In this document: positions 34,474 to 45,229 of the stretch, in pieces
Layout of the letters: each line of letters starts with the position of its first letter
Position numbering within the stretch: position 1 is the first letter of the stretch
Source of the DNA: Accumulibacter sp.
GTDB taxonomy: Bacteria > Pseudomonadota > Gammaproteobacteria > Burkholderiales > Rhodocyclaceae
Length of the DNA stretch: 64,000 bases
Reading direction: 5' to 3'
NCBI RefSeq assembly: GCF_029255285.1
Contig: NZ_JAPUVI010000098.1
Span: 78,394 to 142,393 of the forward strand
Translations under genes and position numbers: made by a program
The notes under the pieces: generated by a model
Seen by the model: the letters and a program-made list of their open reading frames with translations, nothing else
Databases searched by the model: none
Told to the model about the DNA's origin: nothing

Positions 34474-35745
34474 TCACCGGCTCAAGGCCCGATGGCCGAT
34501 ATCGCGGCGATACTGCATGCCGTCGAAGTGAATGCCGACGATCGCGTCGTAGGCGCGCTTCTGGGCTTGCCGAATGTTGTCGCCCAAGGCGGTGACGCAC
34601 AGTACGCGCCCGCCGGAAGTCAGGATCCGGCCGTCCTTCCCGGTCGTCCCGGCGTGAAAGACATGACTGTCGTCGGAGCCCGGCGGCAGCCCAAGGATCA
34701 CGTCCCCGGTACGCGGCTGGCCGGGGTAGTTGGCTGCCGCCAGAACGACGCCCAGGGCGACCCGACGATCCCAACTGGCTTCGACTTCATCCAGCCGGCC
34801 GGCGACGGCGTGTTCCAGCAGGTTCAGAAGGTCCGATTTCAGGCGCATCATGATTGGTTGCGTTTCCGGGTCGCCGAGGCGGCAATTGAACTCGACCGTC
34901 TTGACTGACGCGTCCTTGCCGATCATCAGCCCGGCATAGAGAAAGCCGGTGTACGGAATGCCGTCGGCGGCCATTCCCCTGACCGTCGGCAGGATGATCT
35001 CGCGCATGGTTCGCGCGTGAACCTCGGGAGTGACGACCGGCGCCGGCGAATACGCGCCCATGCCACCGGTGTTGGGGCCGCGGTCGCCGTCACCGATACG
35101 CTTGTGATCCTGACTCGAAGCCAGGGCGAGAACGTTCTTGCCATCGACCATGACGATGAAGCTGGCTTCTTCGCCCTCAAGGTACTCTTCGATGACCACG
35201 CGCGCCGTTTCCTGCCCGCCGACGCGCTTGTCGCCGAGCATGCTGTCGATCGCCGCATGGGCTTCGGCAACGCTCAGCGCGACGACGACGCCTTTGCCGG
35301 CGGCCAGTCCGTCGGCCTTGACGACGATCGGTGCGCCCTGCTGCTCCACATAGGCGTGCGCCGCACGCCCATCGGCGAAGCTGGCGAAGCGTGCCGTCGG
35401 AATGCCATGCCGGACCATGAAGCGCTTGGCGAAGTCTTTCGAGCTTTCGAGCTGGGCGGCCTCTCTGGTCGGGCCAAAAATCTTCAGGCCGCGGGCGCGG
35501 AAGAGATTGACGATGCCGCCGGCCAGAGGTGCTTCGGGTCCGACGACGGTAAGTGCGACACCTTGTTGCTCGGCAAAGTCGGCCAGCGCTTGCGGATCGG
35601 CAAGATCCACGTTCTCGACACCGTGTTCGTGCGCCGTGCCGGCGTTGCCCGGCGCGACGAAGACCTTCTGCAGGCCCGGCGTTTTCGCCAAACGCCAGGC
35701 CAGCGCGTGTTCGCGACCACCGGAGCCGATGACCAGTAGCCTCAT
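34474..35745 (-). CDS. purD: Phosphoribosylamine-glycine ligase
   Basis: Second step of purine synthesis (GAR synthetase). The 423-aa ATP-grasp enzyme starts [17 protein letters not shown] at ATG 35745, preceded by AAAGGGG. Other features are [16 protein letters not shown], the ATP-binding [14 protein letters not shown] and the C-terminal [13 protein letters not shown] metal/ATP site. An in-frame upstream extension to 35868 was excluded. It lies between purH and hemF on the same strand. Confidence 0.95.
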   Translation of the reverse strand: MRLLVIGSGGREHALAWRLAKTPGLQKVFVAPGNAGTAHEHGVENVDLADPQALADFAEQQGVALTVVGPEAPLAGGIVNLFRARGLKIFGPTREAAQLESSKDFAKRFMVRHGIPTARFASFADGRAAHAYVEQQGAPIVVKADGLAAGKGVVVALSVAEAHAAIDSMLGDKRVGGQETARVVIEEYLEGEEASFIVMVDGKNVLALASSQDHKRIGDGDRGPNTGGMGAYSPAPVVTPEVHARTMREIILPTVRGMAADGIPYTGFLYAGLMIGKDASVKTVEFNCRLGDPETQPIMMRLKSDLLNLLEHAVAGRLDEVEASWDRRVALGVVLAAANYPGQPRTGDVILGLPPGSDDSHVFHAGTTGKDGRILTSGGRVLCVTALGDNIRQAQKRAYDAIVGIHFDGMQYRRDIGHRALSR

Positions 35746-35864
35746 GATACCCCTTTCATTGCCTGCCCCCTTCTTGCGTGGTACGCGGTGCACACCGCTG
35801 ACCGGAGCATCGCCGCCGCCGAACTCGCTTACCACTGCCTGTTCTCCCGTCGATCGGCCGAAAG

Positions 35865-37430
35865 TCAATGCCGAAAGTGTCGGGTGCCGGTGAACACCAT
35901 CGCCAGACCGTGCTCGTCGGCGGCGCCGATGACTTCTTCGTCACGCAGCGAGCCGCCGGGCTGGATGACCGCCTTGGCACCCGCGGCGGCAATCACGTCG
36001 AGCCCATCACGGAAGGGGAAGAAGGCGTCGGAGGCAACGCAGGAGCCCGCGAGATCGAGTCCGGCGCTCTGCGCCTTGCTCGCCGCGATGCGTGTCGAGT
36101 CGACACGACTCATCTGGCCGGCTCCGACGCCGAGCGTCATGCCGCCGCCACAGAAGACGATGGCATTGGACTTGACGAACTTGGCCACCCGATAGGCAAA
36201 CAGCAGGTCGGCCAGCTGCGCCGCATTGGGCGCCACCCGGCTTACCACTCTGAGGTCGGTCGCCTGGACGTCGAAGCTGTCGGGAGTCTGGACCAGCAGT
36301 CCACCCCCGACACGCTTCATTTCGAAAGCGTGCTGGACGCGCGCCAAGGGCAACTCGAGGACGCGCAGGTTCTGCTTGCCGGCCAGCAGGTCCCGAGCCG
36401 CGTCGGTGAAACCCGGGGCCAGGAGAACTTCGACGAAGTGCTTGCGGGCGTTCATCGCCGCGACGACATCGCCGTCTACGGTTCCGTTGAAGGCGATGAT
36501 GCCGCCAAAAGCCGAGGTCGAGTCAGTCTGGAAAGCCTTTTCGTAGGCCGCCAGCAGATCGACAGCGATGGCCACACCGCACGGGTTGGCGTGTTTGACG
36601 ATCACGCAGGCCGGCGTGTCAAAGGTCTTCACACACTCCCAGGCCGCGTCGGCATCGGCGATGTTGTTATACGACAGATCCTTGCCCTGCAACTGCCGAT
36701 AGTTGGCGATGGCGCCGGGAGTCGAAACGGGATCGCGGTAGAAAGCCGCTCGTTGATGCGGATTCTCACCGTAGCGCAGCGCTTCGACGCGATCGAAAGC
36801 CAGTTGCAGTTGTTCGGGAAACGCCTGCGGCCGGTTCTCTTCGTCGAGCGCGCTCAGCCAGTTGGCGATTGCCGAGTCGTAGCGGGCAGTGTGAACAAAA
36901 GCTTTCTTGGCCAGCGCGAAGCGCGTGCGCAGACTCAATTCACCGGCCTGGGCCGCCATTTCCGCCAGCAGTGCCGGGTAGTCGGCCGGATCGGTGACGA
37001 CCGCGACGCCGGTATAGTTCTTGGCTGACGAACGGAGCATCGCCGGACCACCAATGTCGATGTTTTCGATCGCCTCGGCCAGGGTGACGTCGGCCTTGGC
37101 GACGGTTTCGCGAAAGGGATACAGATTCACGCAAACGAGATCGATCGTCGGAATGCCGTGATCGGCCAGGGTCGCCATGTGTTCGGGCAGGTCGCGACGC
37201 GCCAGGATGCCGGCGTGCACTTTCGGATGCAGCGTTTTGACGCGGCCATCGAGCATCTCCGGAAATCCCGTGTAGTCGCCGACTTCGCCGACCGTCAGAC
37301 CAGCCTCGCGCAACAGCTTTGCCGTGCCACCGGTGGAGAGAAGTTCGACGCCGTGGGCGACAAGGCCTCGGGCGAATTCGACGGCGCCGTTCTTGTTGGA
37401 CAGACTGAGCAGGGCTTGACGGATTTTCAT
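35865..37430 (-). CDS. purH: Bifunctional AICAR formyltransferase / IMP cyclohydrolase
   Basis: Last two steps of IMP synthesis. The 521-aa protein has an N-terminal cyclohydrolase domain (about 1-195, [39 protein letters not shown]) and a C-terminal formyltransferase (about 200-521, [26 protein letters not shown], and DAFFPFRDG...QPGGS). The start ATG 37430 matches the family. It lies 38 bases downstream of fis, matching the frequent fis-purH neighbourhood. Confidence 0.96.
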   Translation of the reverse strand: MKIRQALLSLSNKNGAVEFARGLVAHGVELLSTGGTAKLLREAGLTVGEVGDYTGFPEMLDGRVKTLHPKVHAGILARRDLPEHMATLADHGIPTIDLVCVNLYPFRETVAKADVTLAEAIENIDIGGPAMLRSSAKNYTGVAVVTDPADYPALLAEMAAQAGELSLRTRFALAKKAFVHTARYDSAIANWLSALDEENRPQAFPEQLQLAFDRVEALRYGENPHQRAAFYRDPVSTPGAIANYRQLQGKDLSYNNIADADAAWECVKTFDTPACVIVKHANPCGVAIAVDLLAAYEKAFQTDSTSAFGGIIAFNGTVDGDVVAAMNARKHFVEVLLAPGFTDAARDLLAGKQNLRVLELPLARVQHAFEMKRVGGGLLVQTPDSFDVQATDLRVVSRVAPNAAQLADLLFAYRVAKFVKSNAIVFCGGGMTLGVGAGQMSRVDSTRIAASKAQSAGLDLAGSCVASDAFFPFRDGLDVIAAAGAKAVIQPGGSLRDEEVIGAADEHGLAMVFTGTRHFRH

Positions 37431-37468
37431 GGTAGACAGGCGAAGTAGTAGGGGGAAAAAGAGCGTTG

Positions 37469-37714
37469 TCAGGCGATCAGCTTGTGGTCGAGCAGTTTCT
37501 TGCGCAGCGTATTGCGGTTGATGCCCAGGATCTCGGCCGCGAGCGTCTGGTTGCCGCGCGCCTGCTTGAGCACGACTTCGAGCATTGGGCGCTCGACCAT
37601 CCGGATCACCATCGGATAGACCGCCGCCGGCTTCTCGCCGTCGAGCGCCCGGAAGTAGTCTTCCAGCGCCTGGACGACGCAAGCCGCGATAGGCGCGTCG
37701 TCGCTGTGCTTCAT
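37469..37714 (-). CDS. fis: Fis-family nucleoid/DNA-binding protein
   Basis: An 81-aa protein with the C-terminal Fis helix-turn-helix [24 protein letters not shown]. The N-terminal region is shorter than in enterobacterial Fis (98 aa). I chose ATG 37714, which overlaps the dusB stop (ATGA); an in-frame ATG six codons earlier is less likely. The dusB-fis order is conserved across proteobacteria, where Fis links growth rate to rRNA and recombination. Confidence 0.92.
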   Translation of the reverse strand: MKHSDDAPIAACVVQALEDYFRALDGEKPAAVYPMVIRMVERPMLEVVLKQARGNQTLAAEILGINRNTLRKKLLDHKLIA

Positions 37715-38763
37715 GCCGCCAACGCCGCGCACTCGTCGGCGCCGGGTGCGGCTGCCGCCTTGGCGGTGGCGACGTAGGGCAGGTGTTCGTGGTGTTCGGC
37801 GAGCAACCGGAAGAAATCATCGACCGCTTGTCGCTGCTCGCCGACCGTTGGCAACTGGTTCATCGCATGGCGGAAAGCCGCCGAGCCGACCAAGCCCCGG
37901 GTGTACCACGAAATGTGCTTGCGGGCGACGCGCACACCGGTTTCGCTGCCATAGAAAACGTAGAGATCCTCGAGGTGGCCGAGCAACACCTGGTGAATTT
38001 CGCTCACCCGCGGTGGCGTCAGATACGTTCCGGTAGCGAGGAAATGTTCGATCTCGCGGAACAGCCACGGGCGCCCCTGGGCCGCGCGGCCAATCATCAC
38101 CGCGTCAGCACCCGTCGTTTCGAGAACGAATTTCGCCTTTTCCGGTGACTCAATGTCGCCGTTGGCGATGACCGGGATGCGGGCGGCCGCCTTTACCGCC
38201 CGGATCGTCTCGTACTCGGCATGGCCCGTGTAGCCACAGGCGCGCGTCCGGCCGTGCATCGCCAGCGCACGGATCCCGGATTGCTCGGCGATGCGCAGTA
38301 TGGACAGCGCGTTGCGGTTGGCCTTGTCCCACCCGGTGCGGATTTTCAGCGTCACCGGTGTGTTCGGTACAGCGCTGACGACGGCTTCGAGTATTCTGGC
38401 AACCAGTGGCTCGTCACGCAGCAGAGCCGAGCCGGCCATGACGTTGCATATCTTCTTGGCCGGACAACCCATGTTGATGTCGATGATCTGCGCCCCACGA
38501 TCGACGTTGTGACGCGCCGCCTCGGCCATCATCAGTGGGCTGGCGCCGGCGATCTGCACCGCGATCGGCGATGCCTCGCCATCGTGCCTGGCCCGGCGCT
38601 GGGTCTTCACGCTGCCGTAGAGCAGCGAGTTGGAAGTCACCATTTCCGACACCGCCAAGCCGGCACCCATTTTCTTGCACAGTTGCCGAAACGGGCGATC
38701 GGTCACGCCGGCCATGGGTGCGACGAACAGCCTGTTGCGAAGCGAGAAGCCGAGAAATTCCAT
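37711..38763 (-). CDS. dusB: tRNA-dihydrouridine synthase B
   Basis: FMN-dependent reduction of tRNA uridines. The 350-aa protein shows [24 protein letters not shown] at the N-terminus, [11 protein letters not shown] with the catalytic Cys, [21 protein letters not shown] and the phosphate-binding [11 protein letters not shown] and [11 protein letters not shown]. Heads the dusB-fis-purH-purD-hemF run. Length is a little above the usual 320-340 aa because of an Ala-rich tail. Confidence 0.95.
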   Translation of the reverse strand: MEFLGFSLRNRLFVAPMAGVTDRPFRQLCKKMGAGLAVSEMVTSNSLLYGSVKTQRRARHDGEASPIAVQIAGASPLMMAEAARHNVDRGAQIIDINMGCPAKKICNVMAGSALLRDEPLVARILEAVVSAVPNTPVTLKIRTGWDKANRNALSILRIAEQSGIRALAMHGRTRACGYTGHAEYETIRAVKAAARIPVIANGDIESPEKAKFVLETTGADAVMIGRAAQGRPWLFREIEHFLATGTYLTPPRVSEIHQVLLGHLEDLYVFYGSETGVRVARKHISWYTRGLVGSAAFRHAMNQLPTVGEQRQAVDDFFRLLAEHHEHLPYVATAKAAAAPGADECAALAA

Positions 38764-38801
38764 GGCCTTGAGGTTGGCGGATGGTACGGGGAAGGAGATC
38801 G

Positions 38802-38807
38802 ATTCTA
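38802..38807 (-). promoter_or_regulatory. Possible -10 element for dusB-fis
   Basis: On the minus strand GGGTAGAAT places TAGAAT 39 bases ahead of the dusB ATG. No strong -35 was found. It resembles the TAGAAT elements before thrH and lptD. Confidence 0.35.
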
Positions 38808-38894
38808 CCCGTATTGGGGCGCGAAAAACAGATCGTGCCGGCTTGGCTACAGATCCCGGACTGCCGCGTCACGGCACCGCCGACCATGCACCCG

Positions 38895-39167
38895 TCAGAT
38901 CTTTCCGCCCTTCTCGGGCATCACGATGTTAACCTCCAGCACCTCAAAATTTCCCTGTTTCTCCAGCGACACCTTGATGTCGTCAGGATTGACCGATACG
39001 TACTTCGAGATCACGGTCATCAGCTCCTGCTGCAAGGCGGGCAGAAAGTCCGGCGTACTGGCGCCGCCACTGCGTTCGTGGGCAATGATCAGCTGCAGAC
39101 GTTCCTTGGCGATAGCCGCCGTCTTGGGCTTGTTGCCGAAGATGAGGGAGAAGAGGGACATCCTCAT
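38895..39167 (-). CDS. minE: Cell division topological specificity factor MinE
   Basis: A 90-aa protein that drives MinCD oscillation. The N-terminal membrane-binding helix (SLFSLIFG) precedes the MinD-interacting [13 protein letters not shown] segment and the dimerisation domain ending [10 protein letters not shown]. The ATG at 39167 overlaps the minD stop (ATGA); an internal ATG two codons later is too close to its GAGG. Confidence 0.95.
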   Translation of the reverse strand: MRMSLFSLIFGNKPKTAAIAKERLQLIIAHERSGGASTPDFLPALQQELMTVISKYVSVNPDDIKVSLEKQGNFEVLEVNIVMPEKGGKI

Positions 39168-39985
39168 TTGCTCCCGAACAAGCGCTTGAAGAGGCCGGGT
39201 TTGTCGTAGTCTACGAAGCGCAGGGGAATGGTCTCGCCGAGGAAACGGCCAACGACATCAAGGTACGCGCCGGCAACGTCGCTGCCCGCAAGATGGATGG
39301 CCGGAGTACCGGCGTTCGACGACTGAAGCACCGATTCCGATTCGGGAATGACGCCGATGATGGGTACGCGCAGGATCTCCTGGACGTCCTTGTAGGACAG
39401 CATCTCGCCCTCGTTGACACGCTTGGGCGAGTAGCGGGTGATCAGCAGATGCTCCTTGACGGGCTCGCCCCCGAGCAGGGCGCGGCGAGACTTGGCCTGG
39501 ATGATGCCGAGAATGCGATCCGAGTCGCGCACCGAGGAGACTTCCGGATTCGAAACGACCAGCGCCTCGTCCGCGAAGGTCAGCGCCATGACCGCGCCAC
39601 GTTCGATACCGGCCGGCGAATCGCAGACCACGTAGTCGAAGCCCATGTGCTCGAGTTCCTTGAGAACCTTCTCGACGCCTTCCTCGGTCAGCGCATCCTT
39701 GTCCCGCGTCTGCGACGCCGGCAACACGAACAGATGTCCGTTTTCGCAATGCTTGTCCTTGATCAGCGCTTGGGTAAGTGTTGCTTCGCCGTTCAGGACA
39801 TTGACGAGGTCATAGACGACGCGCCGTTCGCAGCCCATGATCAGGTCGAGGTTGCGCAAGCCGACGTCGAAATCGATGACCGCAGTCTTGTAACCGCGTA
39901 GGGCGAGGCCGGAAGAAAAACTGGCGCTGGTAGTGGTCTTGCCGACCCCACCCTTGCCGGACGTTACGACGACGATACGTGTCAC
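39164..39985 (-). CDS. minD: Septum site-determining ATPase MinD
   Basis: A 273-aa Walker-type membrane ATPase. The deviant P-loop is G10-KGGVGKTT, followed by [13 protein letters not shown] and CDSPAGIE, with the C-terminal amphipathic targeting helix [11 protein letters not shown]. The GTG at 39985, with GGAG eight bases upstream, gives the family N-terminus (M/V)[12 protein letters not shown]; an upstream ATG seven codons earlier was not used. Coupled to minE. Confidence 0.95.
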   Translation of the reverse strand: MTRIVVVTSGKGGVGKTTTSASFSSGLALRGYKTAVIDFDVGLRNLDLIMGCERRVVYDLVNVLNGEATLTQALIKDKHCENGHLFVLPASQTRDKDALTEEGVEKVLKELEHMGFDYVVCDSPAGIERGAVMALTFADEALVVSNPEVSSVRDSDRILGIIQAKSRRALLGGEPVKEHLLITRYSPKRVNEGEMLSYKDVQEILRVPIIGVIPESESVLQSSNAGTPAIHLAGSDVAGAYLDVVGRFLGETIPLRFVDYDKPGLFKRLFGSK

Positions 39986-40013
39986 CGAGGTTTCTCCGCA
40001 AGTCAAAGGGCGA

Positions 40014-40029
40014 ATTCTACCTGTAGAAT
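40014..40029. promoter_or_regulatory. 16-base dyad with back-to-back TAGAAT between minC and minD
   Basis: ATTCTAC-CT-GTAGAAT is a perfect 7-base dyad. Read on the minus strand, it places TAGAAT 29 bases before the minD GTG, a plausible -10 for separate minDE transcription. The mirrored copy points toward the 3' end of minC. Confidence 0.4.
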
Positions 40030-40087
40030 CGCTTTTCGGTTGACGCCACGAGGCTCAGGTCGGCCATTGCGGCGTTCGCACCCCGCT

Positions 40088-40858
40088 TCAATCCGTTCGC
40101 AACGGCAAAACGACCAGTCGGCCTCGGTCGTCGTCGGCTTTGCCAGTCAATCTGACCTGTACCGGTTTGCCCGCCATGTCGGGCGGAACTCCGGCCTCGA
40201 AAGTCCGGTAGAGACCGGCGATCGAAACCAGCTCGGCGTCGAAACGGGTACAAAGGATGCGCGCGTCTTCGGCACCGCCGGCTCCGGCCAGTGCGCGACC
40301 GCGCAACGGCGCATAGATGTGGATACTGCCGTCAGCAATCACCTCCGCGCCGGCATTGACCGCCGCCAGTACCACCAGGTCGCCGCCGCGCGCATAAACC
40401 TGCTGCCCCGAACGCAAGGGACGATCTACGAACAGCGTCGGCTGGCCGGCGGCCGCGGCCGTGACCGGCGCCGTTTCGGTCTTCGCCGCCGGCTCGGGCA
40501 ACGGCGTCTCGGCGGCTGGCGCGGCGCGTGGCGGACGCTGGATGCTGGCGTAGGCCGGCAGGCCGGCGGCCGCTGCACTCTGGCGCAGGGCCTCGCTACC
40601 GCCACGCACGCCGATGACGTTCAAACCGTAAGCTTTCAACACCTGGTGTAGGCGAGGCCAATCGGCCCGCGGCAGTTCGCCGACCTGTGACAATTCGAGC
40701 AGAGCGGCATCGCCGTCAAAGAAGGGGTCGTCACCGAAGAGCGCAGCAGCGGCGGCGGCTAGTTCGTCCACTTGCAGGGAATGCACGGTGACCGCGACGA
40801 CGGGCAGCGTCACCCCCTTGAATTCGATCAACTGTAGAGTGCTGTGGGCTCGCGGCAT
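40088..40858 (-). CDS. minC: Septum site-determining inhibitor MinC
   Basis: A 256-aa FtsZ polymerisation inhibitor. The N-terminal domain (about 1-110) contains [18 protein letters not shown]. An Ala/Pro-rich linker (about 118-145) leads to the C-terminal beta-helix (about 150-250): [41 protein letters not shown], which binds MinD. It lies upstream of minD with an 80-base gap. Confidence 0.94.
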   Translation of the reverse strand: MPRAHSTLQLIEFKGVTLPVVAVTVHSLQVDELAAAAAALFGDDPFFDGDAALLELSQVGELPRADWPRLHQVLKAYGLNVIGVRGGSEALRQSAAAAGLPAYASIQRPPRAAPAAETPLPEPAAKTETAPVTAAAAGQPTLFVDRPLRSGQQVYARGGDLVVLAAVNAGAEVIADGSIHIYAPLRGRALAGAGGAEDARILCTRFDAELVSIAGLYRTFEAGVPPDMAGKPVQVRLTGKADDDRGRLVVLPLRTD

Positions 40859-40972
40859 GGAGGCGTCACCGAGGTGAATCGTGGTTTTGGCAAGCCGCGA
40901 AGTCTAGCTGAAACGGCGCCAAAAGCGAAATCCGCCGCGTGCCGGCTGGCGCGACGCGCCCGAAACGATCGA

Positions 40973-42130
40973 CTACAACCAGGCGCGGGCGCCCCAGATC
41001 ATGCGTCGGGCGATGAAGTGGCGTAGTGGCGGGAAGATGTCCAGCGCCTGCAGGCCGAACCCGCGAGCCAAACGAAGCGCCGCCAGGTCGTTGGAAAAAA
41101 GACGCACGATGCCGTCAGTGAAAGCCATCCCGCCCCGCCGGTCGAGGTCTCGACGGCGGGCGTAAGCGGCCAGAGTGGGAGCCGCTCCGGCATCGTCGCC
41201 GGCACCGCGGCACAACGCTTCTGCGAGCTCCCAGGCATCCCGCAGACCGAGGTTGAAACCTTGGCCCGAAACCGGGTGCAGGCTTTGCGCGGCATTGCCG
41301 ACCCACACCTGACGAGGAGCGGTGAGTTGCCGACGAATTCGTAGCGCGAGCGGGAAGCTGGCGCGCGCGCTGCTGGTGACGAAATCGAGGCGACCACCGA
41401 ATTGCGCGCGCAAGGCCGCGAGAAAGCCGTCCTCGGCCAAGTCCTGCAGTCGCTTCGCTTGGTCGGGCGGCAGGCTGAACACCACCGAGTAGTCGTCGCC
41501 CAGGGGCAGCAGGGCGAGTGGACCATCCGGCGTGAAGCGCTCCCAGGCTCGGTTCGCGTGACCTGGAACGGGGCGCACCTCTGCCACTACGGCATGCTGC
41601 CGGTAGTCGAAGACGCGGACGCCGGCTTCGCTGGCCGGACTGCCTTCGGCGTGAACGACCAGCCGGGCAGCAACGAGACGCGTCTCCTCGCCCCGGCTCA
41701 AGCGGATCTCCACTGCTCGACTGCCAATGGTCAGTTCGATACGGCGGCAATCGTCGATCAGGTCTATCGACTCGACACCGGCGTACAGGCCGGCCGCCAG
41801 GTCACGGTAACGCATGACGTAGCCCAGTGCCGGCAGGTCGTAGTCGCTGGCCTCGATCACGGTGCGGCCGAAGCCGCCGCGTTGCGATACATGGATCGAA
41901 TGAATCGCGGTGCCGGCGTCGGAATTCCAGACGCCGACCTGCTCGAGAATCTGTCGGCTACCATGCGACAGCGCCAGCGCTCGCGGGTCGCTTTCCCAGG
42001 CGCGGCGGCGCCGGCTGTCGACCAGCAGCACGCGAAACGGTCCCTCGGCCAGCGCCTTGGCCAGCGCCATGCCAACCGGTCCGGCACCGATGATGGCGAC
42101 GTCTGCCTGTTCGCTGTTGTCAGTCTTCAT
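40973..42130 (-). CDS. UbiH/Coq6-family FAD-dependent hydroxylase
   Basis: A 385-aa flavoprotein monooxygenase, probably for a ring hydroxylation in ubiquinone synthesis. The FAD-binding GAGPVGMALAKAL lies at about 15-27 and the conserved GQGFNLGLRDAWELAEAL near residue 300, preceded by GNAAQSLHPVSG. Which position (UbiH, UbiF or UbiI type) cannot be told from sequence alone. ATG 42130 overlaps the pepP end by 11 bases, the pepP-ubiH association seen in many proteobacteria. Confidence 0.85.
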   Translation of the reverse strand: MKTDNSEQADVAIIGAGPVGMALAKALAEGPFRVLLVDSRRRRAWESDPRALALSHGSRQILEQVGVWNSDAGTAIHSIHVSQRGGFGRTVIEASDYDLPALGYVMRYRDLAAGLYAGVESIDLIDDCRRIELTIGSRAVEIRLSRGEETRLVAARLVVHAEGSPASEAGVRVFDYRQHAVVAEVRPVPGHANRAWERFTPDGPLALLPLGDDYSVVFSLPPDQAKRLQDLAEDGFLAALRAQFGGRLDFVTSSARASFPLALRIRRQLTAPRQVWVGNAAQSLHPVSGQGFNLGLRDAWELAEALCRGAGDDAGAAPTLAAYARRRDLDRRGGMAFTDGIVRLFSNDLAALRLARGFGLQALDIFPPLRHFIARRMIWGARAWL

Positions 42131-43430
42131 GGCGCATGACGGCCTCGATCTCAGCGACGGTTTTTGGCGCGCTGCTGTAGACCATGCCGCCGCCGGCATT
42201 GACGAACACGTCGTCCTCGATGCGCACGGCCAGACCGTGCAGTTCGGCGGGCACTTCTGCGGCCGGGCGGAAGTAGAGGCCGGGTTCGACGGTCAGCGCC
42301 ATGCCCGGCGTCAGACGTACCCAGTCGTCGTCGCGGGTACCGCTCTTGTACTCGCCCACGTCATGGACGTCGAGCCCTAGCCAGTGGCCAGTGCGGTGCA
42401 TGTACCAAGGCTTGTAGGCTTCGCTTTCAAGCACGCCGTCGACGCTGCCGGCAAGCACGTGGAGGTCGATCAGCCCCTGCGACAGAACGCGCAGCGCCAC
42501 CTGATGATAGTCGGAAAACGAGGCGCCCGGCCGCACCGCCGCGATGGCCGCCTGCTGTGCGGCGAGAACGATTTCGTAGACGTCGCGCTGCACGGCGCTG
42601 AAACGGCCACCCACCGGGAACGTTCGTGTAATGTCTGAGGCGTAACCGTCGAACTCGCAGCCGGCGTCGATCAAGACCAGCGAGTGCGCATCCAGCACCT
42701 TGTCGTTGGCGACATAGTGCAGGATACAGGCATTGGCACCACCGGCAACGATAGGGTTGTAGGCGTGACCGCTCGCTCCCCGCCGGCGGAATTCGTAGGC
42801 AACCTCGGCTTCGAGTTCGTATTCGGCCATTCCCGGCCGGCAGGCCCGCATGGCGCGGGTGTGGCCCGCCGAAGCGATATCGGCCGCACGGCGCATCATG
42901 CCCATCTCGTGGGCATCCTTGATCTGCCGCATCTGATCGAGAACGCCGCGCAGGTCGCGAATCTCCTGCGGTGCGCGCGTGCCGTTGCGGTTCTCGGAGC
43001 GCACCTTGTTCAGCGCGGCGGCGATTCGTCCGTCCCATTCCGCGTCGTGGCCGAGCGAGTGCCACAAGAAGCGCCGGTTGGCGAGCAGTTCGGGAAGCCT
43101 CTGTTCAAGCTGGCCCAACGGATACGCGGCGGAAAAGCCAAAGGTCTGGCACGCACTCTCCGGTCCGTAGCGGAAGCCATCCCAGGTTTCACGCTCTTCG
43201 TTCTTCTCGCGACAGAAAAGCAGCGATTTCGCCTCCTTGCCGCCGACCAGAACGATCACCGCATCGGGCTCGGGAAAGCCGCTCAGATACCAGAAGTAGC
43301 TGTCGAAGCGATAAGGGTAGTGCGCGTCGTGGTTGCGTAGCCGTTCGGGCGCCGTGGGGATGACGGCGATCCCGTCGCCAAGTTGGGCCAGCAACTCTTG
43401 CCGACGTCTGACGTAAGGTGTGTCGCTCAT
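42120..43430 (-). CDS. pepP: Xaa-Pro aminopeptidase P
   Basis: A 436-aa metallopeptidase removing N-terminal residues before proline. It has a creatinase-like N-terminal domain (about 1-170, [21 protein letters not shown]) and a pita-bread catalytic domain. Metal ligands lie in [20 protein letters not shown] (two Asp), [15 protein letters not shown] (His), LTVEPGLYF (Glu) and RIEDDV (Glu). ATG 43430 overlaps the murU stop (ATGA). Confidence 0.94.
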   Translation of the reverse strand: MSDTPYVRRRQELLAQLGDGIAVIPTAPERLRNHDAHYPYRFDSYFWYLSGFPEPDAVIVLVGGKEAKSLLFCREKNEERETWDGFRYGPESACQTFGFSAAYPLGQLEQRLPELLANRRFLWHSLGHDAEWDGRIAAALNKVRSENRNGTRAPQEIRDLRGVLDQMRQIKDAHEMGMMRRAADIASAGHTRAMRACRPGMAEYELEAEVAYEFRRRGASGHAYNPIVAGGANACILHYVANDKVLDAHSLVLIDAGCEFDGYASDITRTFPVGGRFSAVQRDVYEIVLAAQQAAIAAVRPGASFSDYHQVALRVLSQGLIDLHVLAGSVDGVLESEAYKPWYMHRTGHWLGLDVHDVGEYKSGTRDDDWVRLTPGMALTVEPGLYFRPAAEVPAELHGLAVRIEDDVFVNAGGGMVYSSAPKTVAEIEAVMRHED

Positions 43431-44119
43431 GGCGCTGACGCAAGCTCCCTGTCGAGTTCGGCAAGACGTTCCGGTGTGCCGACGTCGACCCAGCGACCCG
43501 CGTGCCGTTCGCCGCTGATTGCGCGGCGTGCGATGCCCTCGTCGAGCAGCGGGCGCAGCTTGATCGCCGTCGCGGCAGGAAGGCCGGCAAAAAACGCCGG
43601 CCGGAAGATGCCGATGCCGGCGTAGGTCAGGCTGCACCCACTGGCGCTACCGGCACGCCGAACGAGACCACGGGCCAAAGCGAAATCGCCGTCCGGGTGA
43701 TGCGGCGGGTTGTCAACCAGCACCAGATGCGCCTGCCGCACGCCGAGCGTGTCGACCAGCCGTCGGGCGCGGGCAAAATCCCAGTCGCACCAGACGTCAC
43801 CGTTGACGGCCAGAAACGCCGGTCCGCCGAGCAGCGGCAAGGCGGCGGCGATGCCGCCTGCGGTTTCCAAGGCGCCGGCCGACTCGGGCGAATATTGGAT
43901 CCGCAGGCCGTACGCCTTGCCGTCGCCAAGTGCGGCGACGATCTGCTCGCCGAGGTGGGCGTAGTTGATCACCACCTCGCGCCATCCCGCCGCTGCCAAC
44001 CGTTCGAGGTGCCAGACGACGAGGGGTTTGCCGCCGGCTGGCAACAGGGGTTTCGGCGTCGTGTCGGTAAGCGGCCGCAAGCGTTCGCCACGGCCGGCAG
44101 CAAGAATCATCGCCTTCAT
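43427..44119 (-). CDS. murU: N-acetylmuramate alpha-1-phosphate uridylyltransferase MurU
   Basis: Makes UDP-MurNAc from MurNAc-1-phosphate in the wall-recycling bypass found in Pseudomonas and many betaproteobacteria lacking MurQ. The 230-aa nucleotidyltransferase starts [26 protein letters not shown] with GGKPLV and NGDVWCDWD metal site. The ATG shares a base with the amgK stop (TGATG), strong support for the pair. Confidence 0.9.
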   Translation of the reverse strand: MKAMILAAGRGERLRPLTDTTPKPLLPAGGKPLVVWHLERLAAAGWREVVINYAHLGEQIVAALGDGKAYGLRIQYSPESAGALETAGGIAAALPLLGGPAFLAVNGDVWCDWDFARARRLVDTLGVRQAHLVLVDNPPHHPDGDFALARGLVRRAGSASGCSLTYAGIGIFRPAFFAGLPAATAIKLRPLLDEGIARRAISGERHAGRWVDVGTPERLAELDRELASAP

Positions 44120-45150
44120 CAGAAGGTGTAGCCGAGATCGGCCTGAGGCTTGTCGATCCGGTCGAGAAGCTTGGCCAGCGGCCGCAGTTCGTTGTAGCGC
44201 CGGCAGGTGCGGCGCAGATAGTTCAGCACGCGCGGCATGTCGCCGAGATAGCCGGTCTTGCCGTCGCGGTGGTATAGGCGGGCAAAAATGCCAAGGACTT
44301 TGAGTTGGCGCTGCGCGCCCATCCATTCATAGTCGCGATAGAAATCGTGGAAGTCGGCCGCCACGGGCAATCCGGCGCGGCGCGCCGTTTCCCAGTAACG
44401 GATCACGAAATCGAGTTCCTGGTCTTCCGGCCAGTCGATGTACGCGTCACGATAGAGCGACACGAGATCGTAGGTCAACGGCCCATAGACGGCGTCCTGA
44501 AAATCCAGGATGCCTGGATTGGCGGGGAAAGCGCTTGCCCGGTCGCCGATCGCCATCAGGTTGCGTGAGTGGTAGTCACGATGCACGAAAACCGAGGGTT
44601 GTCGCAGGTTGTTGGCGAGGATTGCGGCAAATGTCGTGTGCAGGGTTTGCCGTGTTTCGTCGTCGAGTGACACGCCGAGATGGCGCGCCAGGTACCAATC
44701 CGGGAAAAGTGCGAGTTCGCGGCTCAGCAGATCGTGGTCGTAATCCGGTAGCGCTCCGGGCCGGCTGGCGAGCTGAATGGCAACGAGTGCCTGGTTGGCG
44801 TCGCCATAGAGCCGTGCAGCCGACCGTCTGTCCTGCAGCGCGTCCAGGTAAGTCATGCCGCCGAGGTCGGAGAGCAACAGGAAACCCTGCTCGAGGTCTT
44901 CGGCCAGTACCTCCGGGACATGGACGCCAGCCGCACGAAACAGGGCAGCAACCTTGAGGAATGGCCGGCAATCCTCTTTGTCGGGCGGCGCGTCCATGAC
45001 GATCCGCGTCCCGGCGCCCGGCACGTGGGCGCGGAAATAGCGCCGAAAGCTGGCGTCGGCGGAAGCGGGCTCGATCGTCACCCGCTGGTCACCAAGTTCG
45101 GCCGCCAACAGATCCTGGACCCAGCCATGCAGCAGGGTGGTACGCGGCAT
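44119..45150 (-). CDS. amgK: Anomeric MurNAc/GlcNAc kinase AmgK
   Basis: Phosphorylates recycled MurNAc (and GlcNAc) at C1, feeding MurU; this bypass can confer fosfomycin tolerance. The 343-aa APH-fold kinase has the catalytic loop [13 protein letters not shown] (about 187-199) and the metal motif [22 protein letters not shown] precedes the ATG. Divergent from lptD, as in Pseudomonas. Confidence 0.9.
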   Translation of the reverse strand: MPRTTLLHGWVQDLLAAELGDQRVTIEPASADASFRRYFRAHVPGAGTRIVMDAPPDKEDCRPFLKVAALFRAAGVHVPEVLAEDLEQGFLLLSDLGGMTYLDALQDRRSAARLYGDANQALVAIQLASRPGALPDYDHDLLSRELALFPDWYLARHLGVSLDDETRQTLHTTFAAILANNLRQPSVFVHRDYHSRNLMAIGDRASAFPANPGILDFQDAVYGPLTYDLVSLYRDAYIDWPEDQELDFVIRYWETARRAGLPVAADFHDFYRDYEWMGAQRQLKVLGIFARLYHRDGKTGYLGDMPRVLNYLRRTCRRYNELRPLAKLLDRIDKPQADLGYTF

Positions 45151-45172
45151 GCCGCTTCTCCTTTGATGAAGA

Positions 45173-45196
45173 TGCTAGAATGCTTCGATTTTACCA
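45173..45196. promoter_or_regulatory. Overlapping divergent extended -10 promoters for lptD and amgK
   Basis: Plus strand TGCTAGAAT (45173-45181) lies 48 bases before the lptD ATG. Minus strand TGGTAAAAT (45188-45196) lies 37 bases before the amgK ATG. Both are TGn-extended -10 boxes only six bases apart, so the two transcription units probably compete for polymerase. Confidence 0.55.
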
Positions 45197-45229
45197 TCCG
45201 ACCCGCCGCCTCTCTCATTGAACCCTGGA

